From Hyphochytrium catenoides (Eukaryota; Sar; Hyphochytriomycetes; Hyphochytriales; Hyphochytriaceae), in contig FLMG01002189.1 of NCBI GenBank assembly GCA_900088475.1, forward strand, positions 1 to 33,162: a DNA stretch of 33,162 bases, written 5' to 3'. The translations under genes were made by a program, and so were the position numbers. A model generated the notes under the pieces. That model was not told the DNA's origin and searched no databases. It saw nothing but the letters and a program-made list of their open reading frames with translations. Shown here in pieces: positions 9,486 through 21,751 of this stretch. Each line of letters starts with the position of its first letter. Within the stretch, counting starts at the first letter, position 1.

Positions 9486-12400
9486 TGGACATCAGCGTTA
9501 ACTGCTACGGTCCAGTACGCCCTGCTGGTTTCTTTTTTGATAATTCATCCTCCTGCGGCCTTGGTTGGCCAAACCCGTGCCTGCTTAGGGTTAGTACTTT
9601 CTTGGTAGTGGTGAAGAACTACCTGAAGATGACAGTACTAGCAACAAGGAGGGAGAAAGGTTGCGAAGAAAAATTCTGCAGTTGATGGCAGATTTTAGCA
9701 ACTTCGATGCCTCTGTACTAGGTCCTATGCCAAACTGCGCTTAGTGACACATGCTTGCCCAACCTATGATGATAGGTGTGTCTTTGTTGTTGCCTCTAGA
9801 GTTGAAGAGGTGATGGGAGCGGAGCCAATTATCGCAGCTATATATCTCCGGCTGTAGCCAAGGCTAGTGACCATCGGCGGTTCACAGGCGATCTCTTCCT
9901 GGTAAAGAATTCGGCGGTGGTGGTGGGCGTTGGCTAGGAAGGACATAGTAAAGGATCGATTAATAATGACGACAAGGACCACACTTTCCTTTTTATAAAA
10001 AAGAAGAAGCAAAGGTATCTTGGTGACCTCTTCTTTCTTCTTCTTCTTCCTCCTCTTTTGTTCTTCTCTATATGGTTGATAGTAGGTTATTTATCATCCA
10101 CAAGATATAACTTCTTTCTTATTTTCTTACTTCCTCTTTAATTGCCCTTCTCGTCTTCCTCCTTCTATACTTTTGCTTGTCGGCTCCTCCCACTATCTAT
10201 TGAGGCATTCCTTAGTCTCATCTTCCCTCAAAGTAGTAGTAAACGTAGTAGTAGACTTAGCAAATCAGCAGTTTTTATACCAGTACTCATAGTCATATTT
10301 ACAGCAGCTTGAGACATTGAGCAAGGTGATAACGCGAGGAAGAGTAGCGCCATCTATCTTGTTGTTTGTGACGAAGCGACGAGTCATACATAACATAAAG
10401 ACCAGCTAGCATACACTCATGATATATATATTAGCTTGTCATCTTCGCTCGAAGGAGTAAAGGACAAGACTGAGCAGATGATAAATATTCATACTAACAC
10501 CAATTATGGTCATCCACAGCTTGAGACAACTAACCAAGATGATAAACGCAAGAAGGAGCGCCATTATCATTATGGTTCATTAGAGAAGAAGTGATAAGTC
10601 ACCATAGTCCATTGTCGCAATCTTCTTTTCTTTTCTGGTTTTCCGTGTCTCGGTTGCAGACTCTCATCGGCCCGAAAGCGCAACGCAGTGGCAATGGCAG
10701 CAGGACTTGGATAGCCTAGACACCTCTGTGTAAGAGCCTCAAGTGCGTGGCTACGGTGGTCTTTCTATTAGAGTCAAAGTCTTGGATATTAAGCAATTGT
10801 GTGGCGCCCTGCCGCCCGGTCCCCCATTCTCTTTGTGCCTCAGCAAGGTGGCAAAAGGACGGTAGATGTCCACCCTCCTGGAAGACCACAGCGGCAGCAA
10901 GGTTGTTAGGGACTCATCAATCAGAGAGTGATGAGGGAGGAGTTAGTGGTGGTCACATCACAATAGTGACTACTAGGGGGAGACTACTAGACAGCCAGAG
11001 GAGGAGATAGAGACCACCACAGAGAGAGATGATGATGATGAGAAGAGAGAGAAGACCACCACTAAGATGATGGAGCCGCCAGTGGAGACAGATAGAGAGA
11101 GCGAGAGACTTTGAAGCTCCGCCGATTGACTCTTCGATCGGTGGTCGTTGATGGTGGTGGTGACCGACGAAGGGGTGTGATGCTTGGTGGCTTCGTGAGC
11201 CTTTCTCCGCCGTACTGCAGTGCATTCTTCGTCTGGATTGGATTAATCGGAGAGTGTACTTATCACCGATTGGAAGCTGTTCTAAGAGGACGGTGGAGGA
11301 AGATGGGATAGATGCACTAGTACAGCTCGGATGATACTACTGCTTGTTTTGTACGCTTCTTATTGGCTTATCATGGAACTATTACTAGAGGGAATCTGTG
11401 CCATATATGGAGAGAAATATCTTGTCTCACATCTGCATCTCCCGTCCCATCGTGATGACGGGAAGAAGGGCCAATCATTATAGGATTGTTGACAGAAGAT
11501 CATCCTCTCGGCCTGAGGAGCAAGAAGTCCTAGAGTTCTTAATCGATCATCCTTGATCTATTTGTTGCTCATTCTTCGACTTAACAAAGTAGTATTTCCA
11601 GGAGAGAGATTTTTGAGGGAGAGAGAGGAAGAAGCTTGTGCTTGTGCGTCAGTCGCCGCCTCGATGAGGAAGACGGAGAAGAAGACTCATTCTCTTCCCC
11701 TCTTCTTCCTCCAACCTTGTTACCTTGTTCGCTATTTTCCCGGCGGGACCAATTCCTGATGTTGTTCCTGACAGCCGCCGATCGATGATGAAAGGCGCCT
11801 GCACAAACGACTGTACATATGAGTTTCGAGAAAACGGGGATAGACAATCATTCAGGCCTCCAAGGTTCTCCCTCTGCAGTCGTTCCCTTTCCTTTAGTGC
11901 GTCTGTCCAACATTTGAAAGAAGAGATTCCGATGACGTCTGTTAGTGGCCCGCTATTAATAACAAGAATCGCCGACTTTGCTGACTGCATGATGAGGAGG
12001 AGCTGTTATTGTAAAGCGGCAACGGTAGTAGAAGACATGAAATAGATCTCTTCTTCACCTCTTATAATTTTCCTTCCACCCTAGCCTCCTTTGCATGTCT
12101 TCTCATGGGCTCTGCTCTTCTTTGTCGTCGCCTCTGGTGCTTGTGGATCACTGCTGCAGCTCCTTTATGGTGGCTTCTTCTCGTCCGTGGGCCTTTTGAC
12201 CTCACTCTGGCTATTGTTCGCCGACGATGATCAGGCTAAAAAAAAAGTGTCCAGTATCTATTCCCTAGTACGTACACTGCCCTGGATAATGGAAGGCGTG
12301 GCCGCTCTCAAGTGATGACCGCAGCTATTATCATATAGCTGCTTGCCTGTGCTGCTTCACCCGGATTTCACCACTATTACTCTGGCTGTCTCATTGTTGG

Positions 12401-13560
12401 CGACGAACCCTATTATATTGGAAGCTCTGTTACATTTCTTTGCCCGGATGCCCTACTAGTGCTGAGAGAAGCTAGCTTCATGTTTACTGTCTCAGGATCA
12501 CATGTTAAAGAGAAGACGTTGGTCGTCCCTTCCAACCGGGTGACGGCGACAATGGTGGACTTCAGAACCAATGCTCAAATATCTTCTCTTCTTTGACCTT
12601 TTGGTCTTACCCTCGCCTCTGGTGATATTACTTTATATCTAAGTAGTGGGCCTTCGTGGGCCTTCCTTCCACCATCTTCACCATCTCCAGCGCAGCGTAT
12701 TCCGACCATCTTCTTAGCTAGACTTTTCAAATACTAGTTCCCGTAAAACCTCTTCTCCTTAGCTTCTAGCTCCCGCCTATTTCTACGCAAAAGCATCTTC
12801 TCTTACGTACTAACTGTCTGCTGCCTCTCTTTCCGCCTCTCGCTGCCTCTCTCTCTCTCTCCGTCTCCGTCATTCTCACCATCTTCTCTCTCTTATCCTC
12901 TCAAACATTTTCGTCTTTCAGTCTGATCTGCGTCTTCCTCGCTTTCTCGTTCTTTCAGTCTGCGTCTTCTCCCGTCGCTTCCTCTTTCTGTATCTGTGTC
13001 TTCTTTCTTCTCCCTCTGCTTGCTAGACCCACAGCATTCCTCTTCCCTCCTCGCCTTCGTTCCGTTTCTTCCTCTTGCGAGTGTAATATCTTCTGTCTTA
13101 CCTGTTGCTCTGCCTGAGCTTTATTCTTCCCCTTCGTCTGACTTCTCTCTCCTCTCCTTTCTCCTTTCAGACGTAAGTTCTCTTTCTACCCTCTTACTCA
13201 TCAAACCGGCTCGCAAGACGCTGGAGTTGTTGATGGTAGAAGAGTAGAGCCGGACATTGGGGTGATGGTAGAGTTCATAGTGGCGACAGCAGGCTGACCA
13301 CCGGGGTCATGTGAGGTCAAAGAGAAGCACTGAACAGCAGCCTCCGGACTCCTCCCGCCTTAGAGAGCCCATAGATTCAACAGCTTGCCACTGGTGAGAG
13401 ATCAGTCTGGACACCAGGCATCTCGGACCCGGCGACGTTTGGTGTCCTCCACAATAGGCGGCGGGAGAAAACCAGCGAAAGGACAGCTCTCTCATTCAAA
13501 GAGGCTGGGTGCGTGGTCTCCCTCCTGTCGTGCTCTTGGGGGTTTCTGCTAGTGGTTTCT
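9486..13560. other. No supportable gene; scattered local repeats
   Basis: About 4 kb without a recognisable protein domain or coherent exon set. It holds a ~60-bp imperfect direct repeat around CAGCTTGAGACA (about 10303 and 10516) and TTCTTC-rich stretches near 10025-10170. It also holds another block of the GTGATGAGGGAG repeat (10926-11110) and CT-rich DNA at 12830-13210. A 74-codon plus-strand frame at 12091-12315 contains two hydrophobic stretches and a preceding CCCTAG acceptor-like site, but I cannot assign it or extend it. Confidence 0.35.
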
Positions 13561-13569
13561 TCTTCTTTT

Positions 13570-14080
13570 TTTCGTTAAGAACTACTACTACTAATGACTA
13601 CTAGGAAGAAGTAAAAAATGAAGAAAGAAGAAGGAGAAGAAGAAGAATAAGAAGAAAAAGAGGAAGAAGAAAAGAAACAAGGAAGGCTATGACGCCTTGG
13701 TCTCTTCCTCCTCAACTTGATCTCCTCCGCACTCATCATCAGTAAAGGAAGAATCATAATTGATCTCTTCAGTGATAATAAGGGGAGAAGGAGGAAGAGG
13801 AGAACCATCAACCACCATATCGCCATCATTAAAGTCAAACCCCGCGAGGCAAGCAAGAGAAGAAGGGCCCAACTGCTCAGGAGCAATACGCTTTAAAATC
13901 TGAAGCGCATTTTTCTCATGAGAAGATGCCATAGAGACTCTCGTGTGACGGCGTAAAACCATGGCCAAACGGGACCATTGACCGAGATGCCAAGAAGCAT
14001 CAAGAGCAGAGCGGTCACATTGAAGCTTCACCGGATTGCTCACACAATCAACAACGCCCGGCATAGCACCTCCAAATCTT
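13570..14080 (-). mobile_element. 5'-truncated LINE-like element, copy A
   Basis: Reading on the minus strand, the copy begins at FGGAMPGVVDC and runs through the conserved tail of the element's polymerase protein (HLGQWSRLAMVLRRHTR, ALQILKRI). It ends in an acidic C-terminus with LIITEEINYDSSFTDDE and a stop near 13687. A TTC-rich 3' tract and a terminal TTACTTCTTCCTAGTAG segment follow. The reverse-transcriptase core is missing, consistent with incomplete target-primed reverse transcription. Its frame is intact over the retained part. Confidence 0.6.
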
Positions 14081-14182
14081 CTTTCTTTTTTAGATTGATT
14101 TCCTTCAGCATTCTTTTTTACTTTTCTATTTTTTTTATTATTGTTGTTATCACTACTTAGCAAACTAAACTAGAAGAAGAAA

Positions 14183-14380
14183 GTGAAGAAGAAGAGAATG
14201 AAGAAAAGAGAAAGAGAAGAAAAGCTAAGTGGCCTTAGGCTCTTCCATCATCTCAGCTCGACCTGCTCCCTGCTCATCATCAGTAAAAGAAGAATCATAG
14301 TTGATTTCCTCAGTAATGATGAGCGGAAAAGAAGGAGGAGGAGTTTTTTTTTGCTGAAGATGTCTACGAATTGCTGCTAA
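14183..14380 (-). mobile_element. LINE-like 3' fragment, copy D
   Basis: Only the last ~40 codons of the same retroelement remain (PLIITEEINYDSSFTDDEQG and a stop near 14231), followed by TTCTTC-rich 3' sequence. It is nearly identical to the plus-strand copy at 21.75-22.08 kb, sharing its GAGCAGGGAGCAGGT segment, and differs from copies A and B. At least two subfamilies are therefore present. Confidence 0.6.
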
Positions 14381-14394
14381 TGTCTATGAAGAAG

Positions 14395-15482
14395 AACCTA
14401 CTAAGAAGAAGTAAAAGATGAAGAAAGAAAAAGGAGAAGAGGAATAATAATAAGAAGAAGAGGAAGAACAAGAGGAAGAAGAAAAGAAACAAGGAAGGCT
14501 ATGACGCCTTGGTCTCTTCCTCCTCAACCTGATCTCCTCCACACTCATCATCAGTGAAGGAAGAATAATTGATCTCTTCAGTAATAATAAGGGAAGAAGG
14601 AGAAGCGAGGAGGAGGTGAAACATCAACCATAATGTCATCATCAGCAACTTCAAACGCCGCGAGGCAAGCAAGAGAAGGGTTCAACTGTTCAGAAGGAAT
14701 ACGCTTCAAAATCTGAAGCGCATTTTCCTCATGAATCGCCATAGAGACTCTCGTGTGAAGGCGTAATACCATAGCCAAACGAGACCATTGACCAAGATGC
14801 CGAGAAGCATCAAGAGCAGAGCGGTCACATTGAAGCTTCACCAGATTGCTCACACAATCAACGACACCCGGCATAGCACCTCCAAAGGACTCCCAAACCA
14901 GTGGAACGAATTGCAGCCCTACAGCCCGGCAAGGTGCTCCATACTTCTTCAGCTTTGCCTTTTCAGACAAACAACCTTGATAGCCAGCGTGGACTGCTGC
15001 ATAAGGAAGGGTTCTAGATTGCAGCGAGTCCGTGATGGACACATCCAAGGCCGTATGCTAATACGAGGCGAAGAAGCCACGAACCAACAAATCTCCCGGT
15101 TTCAAGGTTTCAGATTTGACCCCGGAAGACGGTGACGGGGTTCGCGAGAAGAGACTTTGAAGCCAGAGTCCCGAAAAGCATGAAAGAGAATACCCCGAAC
15201 GGTGTGGTTCTACTGAGTTGAAGGCATTCTTGAAGTCGGCCTTCAGCAAAACCTTATGTCGGCCGGCACCCGCAGGGACGGCAACACCCACCTGGAGAGG
15301 TGAGAAGAGAGACACAGCCTGGGCTTTAACCTGTTCACCGCATCGCCAAAGAGTTTCCCCAGCAGCAATTTAATGGATCGAAGGCCACCATCTTTCTTGG
15401 TCAAACCAAACAAAGGAGCACCAGCGAGAAAAGAGGAGAGTTCAGGAGGAGCCAGGCTTGGGGCCAGGAGCGACACTAGCGT
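14395..15482 (-). mobile_element. LINE-like retroelement with reverse-transcriptase remnant, copy B
   Basis: The longest copy in the window. On the minus strand it shows reverse-transcriptase landmarks LTKKDGGLRSI, then GKLFGDAVNRL, then after a frameshift PLQVGVAVP and LLKADFKNAFNSV, which includes the first catalytic Asp of the palm. The part that should carry the second catalytic motif is absent, since sequence jumps to the C-terminal region (YAAVHAGYQG, KKYGAPCRAVGLQFVPLVWESFGG and onward). The copy is therefore internally deleted as well as frameshifted, and should be inactive. It ends in the TTC-rich 3' tract shared with copy A. The order of motifs fits a non-LTR-type element; the clade is not assigned. 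Confidence 0.65.
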
Positions 15483-15611
15483 GGAGAGAGAAGGACATAA
15501 TAGGGCATGCCGATATTTTTATAAGTTAAAGAAGTGGTAGGTATATGCTTCTGGACGTTGCTGCTGTATTTGTATCAATGAAGTCCTATGGCTACGTTTA
15601 CTGCTCCCTTC

Positions 15612-18600
15612 TTACAGAGCACCAATCCTATCCAGGGTCAGACCAAGAGCCTGGACAGACGCTTCGGTATAGATCTCGTCCCCGTTTGGCTCTAGATGTG
15701 CACCACTTGTAGCAGCAGCGATGGTGTTGTTGGTCTCCCTGCCCTGATAGTGCTCACGGAACGAAGCTACGTACTTGAGCATCTGGAAGTTAAACTGCTC
15801 AAGCAGCAGAGGCGTAAAGCAAAGGTTAAAAGAAATCTCCAATCTAATCATCTTTTCAGCTATTAGAGAATGGAAGTAGAGAAGTAATGTAGGTCGAAAT
15901 CTGAGTATCGCAAGGCCGAGGCTGAGTCAATCTAAGAAAATCCAAAGGGCAGAATGGAAGAAGAGTTACTGCAGATGATCAGCGAAGACGGGAAGGAATG
16001 TTACGCGTGACTAGCGGGTAGTGTTTGACTTACGGCGTTGTAAGAGCCAGCGAAGAAGATTGCAGGGTACTTAGTGTTGGCCTTGATATTCTCTGCTGGG
16101 GAGTAGCCCTTGATAGTCTTCATGACCAAATGATGACAGAAGATACAGGAATGTCATGGTAAATGATGGAAGTGCTTCTTCAAGCTAAGGCTTCTCTTAC
16201 ATTAAAGGTCTCCCGCTCATGGACATTCCCATACTCACTGGCCCACGAAAAGCCGGTTACTGAAGGGTAAAAAGGAAGGGAAATGGTCAGCCGAAGAGGA
16301 AAAACCCGCAAGAGCCATGCTTTGGAGGTGAAGGCACTGTTTTCTAGAATTCCAACGCGTAGAAGTGTGATGGAGATATAGCGGTGAAAAGGCTATCATC
16401 AAAGATATGAAAGACAAAATCGAGTAGCATTCGACACAGAAAAGACCACTTAGGGGCTTAAAAGAAAGACGACACAATAGAATGTGGCCACTGAAGATGT
16501 GGCTTTCTACTCTTACCGACAAGCTTGAGGGTAAGAGGGGAGGCATCCCCGTTCTTAACCCGAACAGCTTTGACCAGGTCTGGCGCCTGGTTGACTGCCG
16601 CCATCACCACAAGCCCAGCTTGAAGAGACAAAAAAGGAGAAGGTAGTTAGAATGGCATTTTTGTCGCGTGGCTGCGTCAGGTAGATTGGCCAAGACGAGG
16701 AATTAGTTGGGCCATTTTCTTATTCTCTAAACCGCTTCTCCTCCTCCTCATCGGCCATTGTGTCTATTGGCCTAATCCCTCTGCTCTTCGTTCCACTATC
16801 AAAGCCTCTCATCGATCGGACAAAGGCGTACCTCTAGAGTCAGAACCACTGCTGTATGTATTGGTAGTCACAGCAAGTTGATCTCTGGAGGTAATGCCAG
16901 TGTCAACCAGATTCTTAAGAACAGCTTTCAAATCCTCAAAGGCGTTGGTGGTGTTCCTGGCGTAACCAGCGGCTCCCCATTCCTTATTTATGATATTAGT
17001 TCCGCGGACCATTACAATGGCGATGACAACACCGCGATTGACGAGCGCAAGCCTATGTGGATAGGAGAGAACAATGAAAAGGGATGGACATGCAAAGAGG
17101 CAGCGAAGAAGGGAGGGAGAAATGGTAGTAAAATGTCAGTAAGCAGCGCTCTGGTTCCCTCACTACGTGAAGATAATAATCAAAATATGGATTGGGGCTT
17201 ACTTTTCTGGGTCATAGCTATTTGCCGTACTAAAACCATTCGCGGGATCAGCCACTGTGTAGACGACTGTAGGTTGCGGCTTGCTGGACGTAGCAACAGT
17301 CTTCTTCCGCATGATGGTGACAGGAATAGTGACCGCCTCTTTGCCGTTGCTTGGCGTGTAGGTGACATCGCTTCGCGTCACCTCATAATCCAGAGGGTCG
17401 AGGGTAACCAGCGCTTGGGGACGCTAGAGCAGTAAAAGCCGATCCAATGGTACGAAAGAGCGAGGTTAGTTACCGACGCAACTTTTGGCAGTATGGCTAA
17501 GGCAATGTAACCTTTGAACAAGCATGACAAGGCAGGAGGTTCCCTTCCTTGAAACAAAAGATAAAGAATGGCTAGGCAGCAGGGAGCACCAAAGTAGGAG
17601 TAGTTGTCTTGATGTATGACGATGACAAAGAAGAAATAGGGACCACCTACATAGACAAGCTTTGAACTCGACGTCTTGATGTCCACTTGATATAGAGATG
17701 GCGGGGTGAGCTGGGGAGGTGCGAGTGTAGACATGACGATGCGTCAGGCAAGAGAGAAAATGTAACATGCTAGATACAGTCGTTTCTTCTTCGCGGGACA
17801 CCGTGAACCATTGGTACCAGTACTATACTAGAAGAACCTACCAGGCTCTCTGCTAGAATGTCAAGCTGATCGTTCTGCTTACTAGCGATGTTATAATTGC
17901 TTGATGGGTACAGGGACGAGCTAGGACCGATGTTGAGGTTGACCGAAAGAGGAGTAACTGCCTCGCTCTCATTCAGAATCCAGGCTCCTGCAGCGGCACC
18001 TGAATCATAGAGTTAATTTAACAGGGATCAGGCTTCTGGTTGCTGAAAGTGGAACAGAGAAGAGAAGTCGTTCCAAGAAGCGTTAAGACCAGTAGTAGGT
18101 GCAGATTAATTGACAGGAAAGCTTGAGTTCAGGTCAACTTAGAAGAACACCAAGAGTCCAGAAAGAATGACAACTTCTTTTACCCTGAGAGCCACTTAGA
18201 AGACACCAAGACTCTGAACAGCTTAGAGCTGTTGCAATAGATTGAGGGGGAAGAGCCACTTCTCTCCAGTTCTTCTCCAAAGGTGTAGCGAGATCTCCTA
18301 CAAGGTAGCCTGTACCGATGGCGTAGAACGCATCGGACTCGGCTGTTCTCAAAACATACTTTGATCCAATGACCTGAACCTGAAGCGTTGTTGTTGTTGC
18401 CGAGGAAAGAGTGAGGCCCCACTTGCATCAAAGATGATGGACAAAAATGAGCAATTAAGAGCATACTCATAAGATAGAGCTTATGAAAAGAGGATACTGA
18501 GAGATAGAAGCAGCATCAATAGCAACCGGACAGCGATGGAAGAGTGACACCATCACCGATCCTCAAACTTCTTTTAAGAGCATTGGACCTGATGAACAAC

Positions 18601-20398
18601 ATGAGAAGCTTCCCGCCTTACCTCAATGATACCAAAGCCAGCGGGGTAACGGGTGGAACTCACACCGTTCTCATACCAATAGTACTCCTTATATGTGGGG
18701 CGCCCAGAATCGGTGAGATCCATGTACACAAAACCTATCTCATTGCGCCGATTGTCCGAGTACGTGAAGGACAGTAGCACTAGGTACCTAAAGATGAAGG
18801 AGTTGATGAGAAGGATGTAGGTAAAGAAAGCGAAAGCCCTGCAACCTCAAGTTCAACTATGTGTTCCACAACAACGAAGGAAGAGGCATCCAAGGAATAG
18901 TATGGCGGTCCACGTAAGCTCAGCGAAGCCCTCATCCATACACTAATTCGTCATATTCCCCAGGTCGTGACATTATTACCTGTCTGTGACTTGGTTGATC
19001 ATCAGCTGAGCTCCCTTCGGATGCCTATAGAGTTCCTTGTCATCATTCACGCTTGTTCCTACAATGTGGCTTCTAAGGACATTATACTCTTCGTCGACAT
19101 AGAAGAGCTCGTCATTGGCCACTGGTGACCATGCGCTGGAGGTTAGCGCAACATTCTCGTCGTACTTTTTGTCTTTGCCGGAGAGGTCGACGAACCTGGC
19201 ATTTGATATCTAAAAAGGAAGAGCGTCAATAAGAGTGAGGGTGCAGGAGGCAGAAAGAACCCCGCCTAGATATCAGGAGGCGTGACAAGTGTCCAAAGTG
19301 TCCTTTTTCGGATGCAGGAGCAGTGGATGAGCAAGAGGGGAGGCATAAAGATCGTTATCGCAAGACCGAAGACTGGACACCACGTGCAGATAAACTATCA
19401 AAGCGCAATTAGTAAGAGCAAGTCTGGAAAAGAAGGCTGGGTATATAAGGATCCTCGATAACCGAATCAGAGATACAGGGAGTCAAGGCGAACAAAGACT
19501 TACACCGCTGAAGAGCACGATCGTCCCATTGGCATTATGGTAACTCTGTACATATCTCCTCGCGTCGATGCTATCGATGACCTCAGTGACATCGGTCTTT
19601 ACCACCGGACCATTGCCGTCGATACGCTTCCAAACCAATGTGATATTACTATTATCTGGCTTTTCCTCCCCAAAGTCTATGTAATAGTAATAGTCTCCAA
19701 CAGTGGTAGCCGCAAGGGTCGGTGTCTAAGGGGAGGCCAGCAGGCAGGAGCGGGTTCGTTTAGCAGGGTTGCGACCAACATTGTGACTAGTACAAAATTC
19801 AACGGCGATTGTGGACGCCAAAACAGGATATGAGATGTAACGTAAGGGCATAGACTTTCAAAAACCAAGAAAAGAGTTGAAGGAGGCAAACCAGAGGTCG
19901 AAGGCGTTTTCGTCTTCTCTGCCTGTTGTCACTCCTCAACTGTTGATGTGACGACAATAACATAAGAGCAAAATGCCAGGAATGGAAGCTTGTAAGTCGA
20001 GCTGAGATGGACGGAAAACAGACCTGGTAGCTTTCCACTTCATGCTTCAATGTCTTCAGCTTGTCTTCCTTTTCTTGTGCGAGCTTTGCGAAATACTGGT
20101 TCTCCTTTTGCTGAAATGCCACTGCATCAGCATCTCCAGGGTAGTTCTCGTCTGCCGCATCCAAAGTTGAGAAGTAAAAGTACTGGTCTTCGACAATCTC
20201 CGCCGGAACCATGGCATCAGGTCCACGATCTTCGTTCTCTACTTTTCCGAAGACCAGAGTACTATTCTTGGGAATAGCGACGGGCGGGTCCGCCAAAGAT
20301 TCTGCCTTTGAAGGGGCGCCAGCGGCGCAAAGACTTGGGCCGCAGAGCCCAGCAGCGAGAGCCACCGTCATCGCCAAGCGATAGGAAGATAACCCCAT
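15612..20398 (-). CDS. Secreted prolyl-oligopeptidase-family (S9A) protein, 13 exons
   Basis: Thirteen exons were joined by frame and GT-AG sites: 20398-20024, 19725-19504, 19209-18980, 18787-18622, 18379-18184, 17999-17842, 17710-17651, 17423-17203, 17052-16832, 16618-16517, 16259-16201, 16117-16034 and 15794-15612. All phases agree, giving 758 residues. Prolyl oligopeptidases cleave short peptides after proline with a seven-bladed propeller and an alpha/beta-hydrolase domain. Residues 1-25 look like a signal peptide, unlike the usual cytosolic enzyme. Propeller matches include DRYLVLLSFTYSD and LTPPSLYQVDI. The hydrolase part begins near DYEVTRSDVTYTPSNGKE and continues through MVRGTN, AGLVVMAAVNQAPDLV, TGFSWASEYG and KGYSPAENI. 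Catalytic motifs deviate: the GGSNGG nucleophile elbow reads SDSRAG (613-618, candidate Ser615, after a ~6-residue insert), the Asp position aligns with Asn697, and the His aligns with His731. Activity is therefore doubtful. Exon 5 has a second acceptor 6 bp downstream. Family call is firm; loss of function is inference. Confidence 0.82.
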
Positions 20399-20589
20399 GA
20401 TACTTTGCTTTGGAAACTTGCTCCCACTAGTAAATAACCGATACGGTTGACGATGACGTTCGTGAGCAAAAGCGGTAGCCTTAAGAACTGGTGATCCTCC
20501 AGGAAATTGATAAGTAAGAACTTCTAAACCTGAGATCTATAAGACAGCTGACCTACACCTAGCCACTTGTAAAGGAAACGTTGGCTTCA

Positions 20590-21005
20590 GACCGATGTAC
20601 AAACGATGCTGAGCAGGTGAGTTCAGTTAGTTCTATGTCGTCTTAGTAAGGATGCATCGCAATCTCTTTTCTCTGGCGAAAAAGAATCTCCTTCCTTTTC
20701 TTCTTCTTCTCCGACCTCTTCTCTTTCTCCTCCTCCCATTTCTTCTTCTTCTTTCTAAGAAAGGAGCCATCATGGTAAAAAGAACGAAGGGGACAGCGAA
20801 TGTAAGTTTGAACGAGTGGCTAGGGGCCGATCCGCAAACGATGCGGAGCAGGTCAGTTCAGCCAGTTCTATGCCGTCTTACGATGCATCGCATTGTCTCT
20901 TTTCACAGGCGGGAAAGAATCTCGTTTACTCTTCTTGCTTTCCTTCTTCTTCTCCTTCTTCTTAGGATGCATCGCATTGTCTCTTTTCACTGGCGGGAAA
21001 GAATG
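20590..21005. repeat. Three copies of a GATGCATCGCATTGTCTCTTTTCAC repeat
   Basis: The longer unit spans AAACGATGC(T/G)GAGCAGGT, TTCTATG(T/C)CGTCTTA and ATGCATCGCA through GGCG(G/A)(G/A)AAAGAATC. It occurs at about 20606-20693 and 20836-20923. A third, shorter copy lies at about 20964-21003. TTCTTC tracts separate the copies. The block lies 200-600 bp upstream of the secreted prolyl-oligopeptidase-like gene, so it occupies or borders its promoter. Confidence 0.65.
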
Positions 21006-21750
21006 AAGGGAATGTAATAGGAAAAGTTCGAATGAATGAAAAGCGCTTCCATTAGTGTTTGCTCCTACGTCATAATAATCAAGCTGTAGTTCTACTCTTC
21101 TACGGTTGCAGTACCGCAATACGACAGGCTATCTCTTCAAACAGAACTACTGCTCACCGGACACATGACAATGTGATCACACAAGGACTGTGAGGAGGAA
21201 AACTACAAGCCTCGGGCATTACGACTTTTTTATTGTCTGATTGTCTGATAGGAAGATCCCACATTGCAGTGCCACAGAAGACCTCCAGAGGTCATAGAAA
21301 CTAGATTGTTACTTCTAAGCTCGGAGGCTAGTAGAAATGTTCATCAGAAAGTGCTTTTCTCCGTATCTCTACTAATAGAAGTACATCCTCTAATAATAAG
21401 GACAGTGGTTCTACGCTCAAACTTATTATTTGTCAGTCATCTATTTGTACGATAGAACTGAGATCAGCGGCGCGGGGTGGTCATCAGAAGACAGAAAGGA
21501 GCTAGTCTAGAGCTGTACGGAGAAACAGAGACATACAGAGAGTCAGTGAGGCAGAACATATTCTATAGTTTCTTTATTACTCCGGTTGGGGAGAGCAGAT
21601 GTTGAAGAGAAAGCGCAAGCTCATCTCTCTCGCACCAAGCCAACGAGCCCACAGGGCTACATCGTAGCATTGTAGAAGTAATAGTACTAAAGCACGCCTA
21701 AAACACTGGTAAGAACTACATATACCGAAAAGAAGAAAGAAAGTACGAAA
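21006..21750. other. No recognisable gene
   Basis: Mixed sequence with a short tandem TTGTCTGA near 21233 and no supportable coding or RNA feature. Confidence 0.35.
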
Positions 21751-21751
21751 A

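Noticed and set aside
12091-12315. 74-codon frame with two hydrophobic stretches after an acceptor-like site
   Set aside because: Cannot be extended by splicing to anything recognisable; could be chance in CT-rich DNA.
16235-16546. Independent 103-codon minus-strand gene within the S9-like locus
   Set aside because: It is intronic sequence; the real exon here is 16259-16201 in another frame, which matches the family.
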